7,370 nucleotides of DNA, taken from an uncultured Methanobrevibacter sp. GTDB lineage: Archaea; Methanobacteriota; Methanobacteria; Methanobacteriales; Methanobacteriaceae. The stretch lies in assembly GCF_937906425.1 (NCBI RefSeq), contig NZ_CALCYR010000082.1:1-7370 (forward strand), written 5' to 3'. The position numbers were made by a program, and so were the translations under genes. The stretch's first letter is position 1. The number at the start of each line of letters is the position of its first letter. The notes beneath the pieces were generated by a model, which worked only from the letters and a program-made list of their open reading frames with translations, was not told the origin of the DNA and searched no databases. This document shows positions 1 through 6,500 of the stretch, one piece after another.

Positions 1-206
1 TCATTTATTTTAAATTTTATATTTTTATTTTAAATTTACAGTTTTTTTAGAATATTATAACAATATTAAAACAATATTTCTATTTTAAATCAATATTAAA
101 ATGAAAAAAACCGTTTATTTTATAAATAAAGAAAAACAATTAATATTTGGAGAAAAATCTCAATGCAGAATTCTTTAAATTTTTAATATTTTTATTAAAT
201 TTTCAC
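1..206. other. AT-rich non-coding leader, no gene seen
   Basis: This stretch is almost entirely A and T with frequent stops in all frames. I find no convincing gene, tRNA or structured RNA. The heptamer CAATATT occurs three times (61-67, 72-78, 91-97), two of the copies extended to CAATATTAAAA, which may simply reflect composition. Any upstream gene ends or starts outside the window. Together with the regulatory elements at 207-484 it forms a leader of at least 490 bases, which fits the long spacers commonly seen in front of adhesin-like genes in these methanogens (recalled from family knowledge, not tested here). Confidence 0.7.
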
Positions 207-300
207 ATTCAAATTGAATATTTCATTTGTTTTGAATTTTTTTTATTCAAATTGAATTTTTCATTTGTTTTGAATTTTTTTTATTCAAATTGAATATTTT
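207..300. repeat. 38-bp tandem repeat carrying three copies of a 13-bp palindrome
   Basis: Two full 38-bp units (207-244 and 245-282) differ at one base, and a third partial unit starts at 283. Each unit opens with the palindrome ATTCAA-A-TTGAAT (207-219, 245-257, 283-295) and the full units end in a run of eight T. The ATTCAAA of units two and three can also pair with the TTTGAAT near the end of the preceding unit (for example 231-237 with 245-251, loop of seven T). The array lies about 200 bases before the start codon. It may be a set of operator sites for a dimeric regulator, or T-rich termination signals for a gene upstream. The sequence alone does not decide between these. Confidence 0.85.
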
Positions 301-429
301 TAAAATTTGACTTCTATTAATTGTAATTTTAAAAATCAATTCAATTTCGGGTAAAATTTTTATCTTCCACATTATGGTTTAAAGACTTCCTAAAATTAAA
401 ATTTCTTTTAAATTAAATTTACCAAAACC

Positions 430-461
430 AATGAATTTATTATTTATTTAAAGAATTCATT
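430..461 (+). promoter_or_regulatory. Candidate TATA box inside an 8-bp inverted repeat
   Basis: AATGAATT (430-437) and AATTCATT (454-461) are perfect inverted arms separated by 16 bases. Between them, TTTATTTA at 443-450 differs at one position from the archaeal TATA consensus TTTATATA. With the usual distance of about 25 bases from box to transcription start, transcripts would begin near 470-475 and carry a leader of about 20 bases that still includes the ribosome binding site. Many AT octamers occur in this leader, so the box is chosen by position. The arms around it could be a repressor site that blocks TBP/TFB binding. That role is inferred. Confidence 0.35.
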
Positions 462-478
462 TTTCTCCAAATTATTGT

Positions 479-484
479 GAGGTG
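479..484 (+). promoter_or_regulatory. Ribosome binding site that fixes the TTG start
   Basis: GAGGTG matches the anti-Shine-Dalgarno end of archaeal 16S rRNA and lies eight bases before the TTG at 493-495. This is the strongest purine-rich site in the leader. It selects TTG over the nearby ATG at 498, which is out of frame and is followed at once by a TAA stop. Confidence 0.85.
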
Positions 485-492
485 TTATTACA

Positions 493-564
493 TTGAAATG
501 TAAATCAATAAATCTAATTTGTTTGGTTCTTCTGTGTGTATTAACATTTTCAACTGTAAGTGCA
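493..564 (+). other. Sec signal peptide (residues 1-24)
   Basis: A short basic start (MKCK) is followed by a hydrophobic core rich in Leu, Val and Ile, and then by the small-residue motif V-S-A at 22-24. Cleavage is predicted between Ala24 and Thr25. The mature protein then starts with an acidic, Ser/Asn-rich segment (about 25-93) that has no recognisable domain and probably acts as a flexible N-terminus. Three cysteines (3, 10, 15) lie within the peptide. Cys15 is not in a convincing lipobox, so a lipoprotein is unlikely. Confidence 0.85.
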
Positions 565-3500
565 ACTGATCTTGACGATCAGCTTGCAAATCAAACACAG
601 TCTGAATCTTCTATAACAAATTACAATAAGTTAAATACAGTCATTAATAGTGAAGATGAAGATTGTGTCGGCTCTATGAATGAATTATCTAATTTGGACA
701 GTGTAAAAGGTCTAAATTCTATTAATTCAGATGAGAACGCTCTTAAATCTACATTAACTGTTAATGGAAATTCATTTTCAGATATTCAAACTAAAATAAA
801 TGGTGCAAGTAGTGGAGATACCATCAATCTTGATGGGAAGACATTCACCGGAAACGGTTCTGCAATAAGAGTAAACAAGACATTGAATATTGTAGGATCC
901 CTAACCAGCCAAAAGGCCACTCTTGATGCAAAGTTCCTTTCAGGAATTCTTTTGGTCAGCGGCGCAAACAACATAAACATAAGCAACTGTATATTTACAC
1001 ATGCAAACACTACAGCTGTGAAGGTTTATCAGAACAATGTTTGCATTTCCAATTGTATTTTCAAGGATTCAAATTCAAGCTTCGTTTCACATCTTAGGGT
1101 TTATCAGAATACAAGCAATTTCAGACTTAAAAACTCAGAGTTTTTAAATGGATTTTCAGCGGAAGGTACAAATATTGTTCTCTCTGCCAAAAACTCTACA
1201 GTGGAAAACTGCATATTTACAAACAACTCTGTAGTAAACAATGATGGCCTACAGGGTTATGGCGGAGCCCTACAGATTGGCGGTGAACTTACAAACACCA
1301 ATATTGGATATGTTGTAAACTGTACTTTCATTAATAATTCTGTTACTACCAGCTATACAGGTTCCCATGCGGGAGCATTGTGTTTTAGGCCCGGAATCAA
1401 GGTCTATAATTCCACATTCATCAACAATTCCTGTAACAGGGTAGGCGGTGCTACATCACTTCATGAGGATGGGGAAATATACAATTGCATATTCATAAAC
1501 AACAGTGCAGGACGCTTTGGAGGAGCCATAAGCACTGGTCTTGACAGTGAAGATATAAGTGTAAATATTTCAAATTGCTCTTTTGAATCTAATTTTGCTC
1601 CAATAGGCGGTGCAGTACAGATAAAGGGCAATGATGTTAAAATCCTAAATTCAAGTTTTAAGGACAACAAGGCGAATGAAACTGACGGCGGCGCCCTTTT
1701 CATTATGGGAAGCAGAGCAATAGTGCTGAATTCATCATTTGTCAATAACTTTGCAAAAAACATTGGTGCAGGAGTGCTCATCAATGGGTCAAACGCTTCA
1801 ATATTAAACAGCAGCTTTAATAAAAACATTGCAGATTATGGAGCTGCAATCTATGTGGTAGGTGAAAATGCAAATCTATTCGGTTCAAATTTCACAAACC
1901 ATAACGTTAAAAACGGCACTGTCTACATAAATGGAAAGAATACCTATGTATATTCATCCTTGTTTAAGGACAATCTTGCAGAAAGCGGTGCAGCATTATT
2001 CATTGAAGGATCCAATGCCAATGTATTGAATGTAAACTTCACCAATGACAATGCAAGCAAAAAGGGCGGTGCAGTATACATCGACGGTTCATATGCAAAC
2101 ATCATCGCTTCCAATTTCCTCTACAACAATGCAATACCTAGCCAGTCCGATATTGGCAGCGGTCTTGGCGGTGCAGTTTATATCAAGGGAAACAACAATA
2201 GGATAGACAACTCCATCTTCAACTACAACACTGGAAGAAACGGTTCTGCAATATATACCGATGGAAAGAACATGACCCTGTCAAACACTAATTTTGACAG
2301 AAACCAGGCATGGACTTATGTATTGAATTCAACCGTAAATCCAAGTGTCAGTTATTTTAACAGAAGCGACATTTTAATTAATTTGACTTTGGTAGGTGGC
2401 AATAATATTGCAAACGCAATCTATAATACTGCATCTATTGGAGAAATTTACTTTTATAATGTTAGCTATATATCCTCAAAGGGTCAAAAGCTAACAAGTA
2501 GTAGTGAAATCCATCCTGTAAGCGGTGCAAACAACAGTAGGAATGGAACTCTTCTTTATCAGGACGACAGGGAAGACAACCAATTGGTCAATGTGGTAAT
2601 CATAAAGGATGATTCTCAAGGTATTAAATCAGCTTCTTTGGATTTAGGCAATCTTGATTTATTATCACTTTCCGATTCAGAAAATCTAAATGTTTTATAT
2701 TCCAGCAGGAATTCAGTAAATCAAAATGTTTTATATTCCAGCAGGGATTCAGATAATGTAAAAATATTATATTCCAATATGGATTCAAACATTCTCAAGG
2801 CAAGTTCAAGCAGCATAATCTTGAACAAAACCTTCAATACAGGAATCCTTGGAGACATTAATTTCAATCTCAAGGATTATTACAACAAGACCCTTGAGCC
2901 TGGAAGATATATCCTTATGGCCAAGCATATTGAGGATGACTACTATAAGGAAATAGACTCAAGTGATGAGTTTGAAATATTGCCTCTTGTTGATTTGTCC
3001 ATAGACATTGTGGCAAGCAGAACAACTGTTGAATACAATAAAACAGTTAAGTTCACCATTAAGGTCAATAATCTCGGTCCGAACAATGCAAGCAATGTAA
3101 ATGTAAGTGCAATAATTCCAAGCGGAGTTCTTGTAACCTCATCAAGCCCTTCAACAGGCTCCTACAATGCCACTAGCGGAATTTGGAATATTGGAGATTT
3201 ATTGGTCGGTGAAAATCAGACATTGGCAATAAATACAAGAATAAACAGAACAGGAACAGTCAATTTCCCTGTAAACATTAGCTCCAGTGAAGAGGATACA
3301 AATAAATCAAACAATTATGACAATCAATCCATCAAGGTTCCTGTAGCTGATTTGGCAATCACCATTGAGGCTTCAGAACATGATGTGGACTTTGGGGATG
3401 AAGTTGATTGGACAATAAGTGTGGCAAACAATGGTCCGGACAATGCCAGTTCACTAGTTGTTTCAATAGGCAATCTCAACAATACCGCTTTGATACTGTC

Positions 3501-6500
3501 TAATTATTCAAATTCAAGTTTGAACTTAAGCTCCTACACTTGGAAAATACCAAGCCTTGCTTCAGGTGCTGAGATTTCACTTGTTCTAAATACCGTTGCA
3601 AACTCTTCAAACAGGACAATTGCCATTCCTGTCAATGTCACAGCAGACACATATGATCCTATAAAGACCAATAATCTTGATGAGGATGAGATTTATCTTG
3701 AGCCATTGTGTGACCTTTCCCTTAATCTAACAGTTTCTAATAAAAAGATAAACAATGGAGACATAGTCAACTGGACTGTAATCGTCAAGAATTTAGGTCC
3801 TAATCTTGCTGAGGATGTTTCCGTTGAAATCAGTGACTTGATTGGCTTGGACTTGGATTTGATAAATTATGGAATAACTAACATGAATTCAACCTCAAAG
3901 GTAGACTTGTCTTTAAGCGATTATGATTTGGATAGTGGAGAATGGTTTATTGGAGATATGGCTAGAGGTGCAGAGATTAAACTTGTTCTTGAAACCATTG
4001 TAAACAGCCTGTCTGATGAAGTTCTTTTGGAGGGACTTGTTGAAAGTGCCACCTATGAATCTGACTATTCAAATAACTATGGAAATGATTCAATAATTCT
4101 AAATCCATTCTGCGATTTGGAGATTAGAGTGGAAGTATTGAATAATACCGCTAACTATAATGATACTGTCGGAATTTCCTTTATTGTTAAAAACAATGGT
4201 CCAAGTGATGCAGAGGATGTCTATGTGGATATTGCAAACCTTGATGATTTGGGCTTGATTGTATTGAATTCAAGTGTGGCCTCTCCAAATTTCATTAAAA
4301 ACAATGATTCAGATACTTATCTATGGATTATAGGAAACCTTTCAGATAATGAAAGCTCTAGCTTGATTGTAAATGCTCAGGTAAATCTTACAGACAAGGA
4401 GATTGTTCTTGGTGCAATTGTAAACTCATCAACTTATGAACTTGATTACTCAAACAATGTGGATGAGGATGCGCTTATTGTAAATCCATTGTGTGACTTG
4501 GCAATAGACCTTATAGTATTTGACGATAAGGCGAACATAGTTGATTCCAATTATTCCTTTAAGACAGGGGATACTGCAATATTGTCATTCATCGCATCCA
4601 ATTTCGGCCCGGATGATGGAATCGATGCATTTGTAAACATCTCCAAGCTGGAGTCATTAGGTCTTGTCATTGTGGAAAATGAAGGTAATTTGAATAAGGA
4701 ATTGTATCAGTGGATAATCGGCAACATAACTGGTGGAAAGAACGATTTCCTGATTGTGACCACCAGAATCAATGCATCAAACAGGACAATTCCTATAAGT
4801 GCAATCATAAACAGCAGCACCTATGAGTTGAATTATCTAAACAATTATGACAATGATTCAATAAGGGTTGATCCATTATGTGACTTGTCCATTGATGTGG
4901 CGGTTTCCAATGCTTCACCAAACAGGAATGACACTGTTGAAATCAGTTTCACTGTTAAAAACAATGGTCCTGATGATGCAATAGACGCTTGTGTAAATAT
5001 TTCCAATTTGGATGAGCTGGGCTTGATTCTTTTAAATAAGTCCTTGGAGGGTTTTGATGAGAATGCAAGTCAGTGGAATCTTGGAAATCTTCAAAGCGGA
5101 AAGAACAAGACTTTGGTTTTAACTGTAGTGGTAAATGATTCCAACAGAAACATTAGCATAAATGGAATTGTAAACAGCAGTACCTATGAGTTGAATTATC
5201 TAAACAATGAGGATAATGAAAGCATGTCCATAAATCCATTATGTGACTTGGCAATTGACCTTATTATTAGAAACAATCAGGTAAACAGGGACGACATTAT
5301 AGAGATAAAGATAAATGTTAAAAACAATGGTCCTGATGATGCAATTAATACAGTCGCTACTATTTCCGATTTAGATTCATTGGGATTAATTGTTTTGGAA
5401 AGTTCCTTAAAGGATTATTTCTATAAGGAATCCGCTTCAAACAATTCTAAAAACATTGTTTCAAGTTCTAGTAATCTTTTAAAATCAACTATTTTGTCTG
5501 ATTCTGCTCAAGATATCTACAAATGGATTGTTGGTAATCTAAGCAGTGGGGATGACAGGAACTTGTCAATCTATGTAAAGGTAAACAAATCAGATGATAT
5601 TATTCCAGTTCAATCAAGGGTAAACAGCAGTACATATGAGTTGAATTATCAAAACAATTATGACAATGATTCAATAACTGTAAATCCATTATGTGACTTG
5701 TCCATTGACATCAATCTTCCGGAAGGTCCTTTAAATTATAATGATACTCTTAATTTAAGCATTGTTGTTGAAAATCAGGGTCCCGATGATGCAATAAATG
5801 CTGTAATTAATATTTCAAATCTTGAGGATTTAGGATTTGTAATCATAAACAGTTCAGACAATGGTTTCGATCAAAATGCAAGCCAATGGATTATTGGAAA
5901 CCTTTCTGATGGAGAAAACAAGACCTTGGACTTGGTTCTTTTGGTAAACACTTCCAACAAGAATCTCACTGTGGATGGAATTGTCAACAGCAGCACATAT
6001 GAATTGGAATATTCCAACAATATGGATGATGGAACAATAACTGTTGAACCTTTATGTGATGTTTCAGTTGATTTGATTGTTCCGGAAGATCCAGTTAACC
6101 TTGATGATGTAATAAACATTACCGTTATTGTTTCAAATGATGGTCCTGATGCTGCAAAGGATGTAAATCTTATCATTCCTGATTTAGAGTCTTTAGGATT
6201 AGTTATTTTAAACAGTTCAGAGGATTTGAATCAATTAGAATCAAATGAAACCGGTTCTTCATCTAATGATGATTCTGCTTCTTCATCCAGTAACTCTAAT
6301 TCATCTAATGTCGATGGTTCTAATTCTTCATCTGAGGATTCCAATTCATTATCTGATGGTACAGATGATTCAAATCAAACTGAAGATTCAAAATCCAATA
6401 GAGGTCCTTTAAATTGGAATGTAGGTGAATTGGATATTGGAGATAATAAGACCTTAATCATTTCTGTCTTGGTAAACAAGACCAATGATAATCTCACTCT

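Noticed and set aside
146..168. Small hairpin around GGAGAAAAATCTC in the leader
   Set aside because: Only a 4-bp GAGA/TCTC stem pairs cleanly, too short to claim a terminator or riboswitch.
101..178. 25-codon open frame starting with ATG in the leader
   Set aside because: No Shine-Dalgarno precedes the ATG (only AT-rich sequence), the peptide has no recognisable features, and ORFs of this length arise by chance.
207..300. CRISPR array
   Set aside because: The repeats are directly adjacent, with no unique spacers between them, and are nearly pure A/T.
311..349. Imperfect inverted repeat AATTG ... CAATT around 319-341
   Set aside because: The arms are five bases and AT-rich with mismatched interior; this is expected by chance in such composition.
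498..503. ATG at 498 as alternative start of the main gene
   Set aside because: It is in another frame and is followed immediately by TAA. The TTG at 493 has the better spacing to GAGGTG and opens the signal peptide.
786..1829. Open frames on the minus strand at 786-1010 and 1461-1829 inside the beta-helix region
   Set aside because: They lie opposite a clearly coding, domain-rich frame, have no ribosome binding site that I can see, and their hydrophobic, Pro/Phe/Leu-rich peptides are what antisense reading of Asn/Lys/Gly/Ser-rich codons gives.
772..2330. Polysaccharide lyase or pectin esterase activity of the beta-helix
   Set aside because: The fold resembles these enzymes, but I see no clustered catalytic Asp/Arg/Lys set. 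The repeats are of the PMP/adhesin type, so a catalytic call is not supported.
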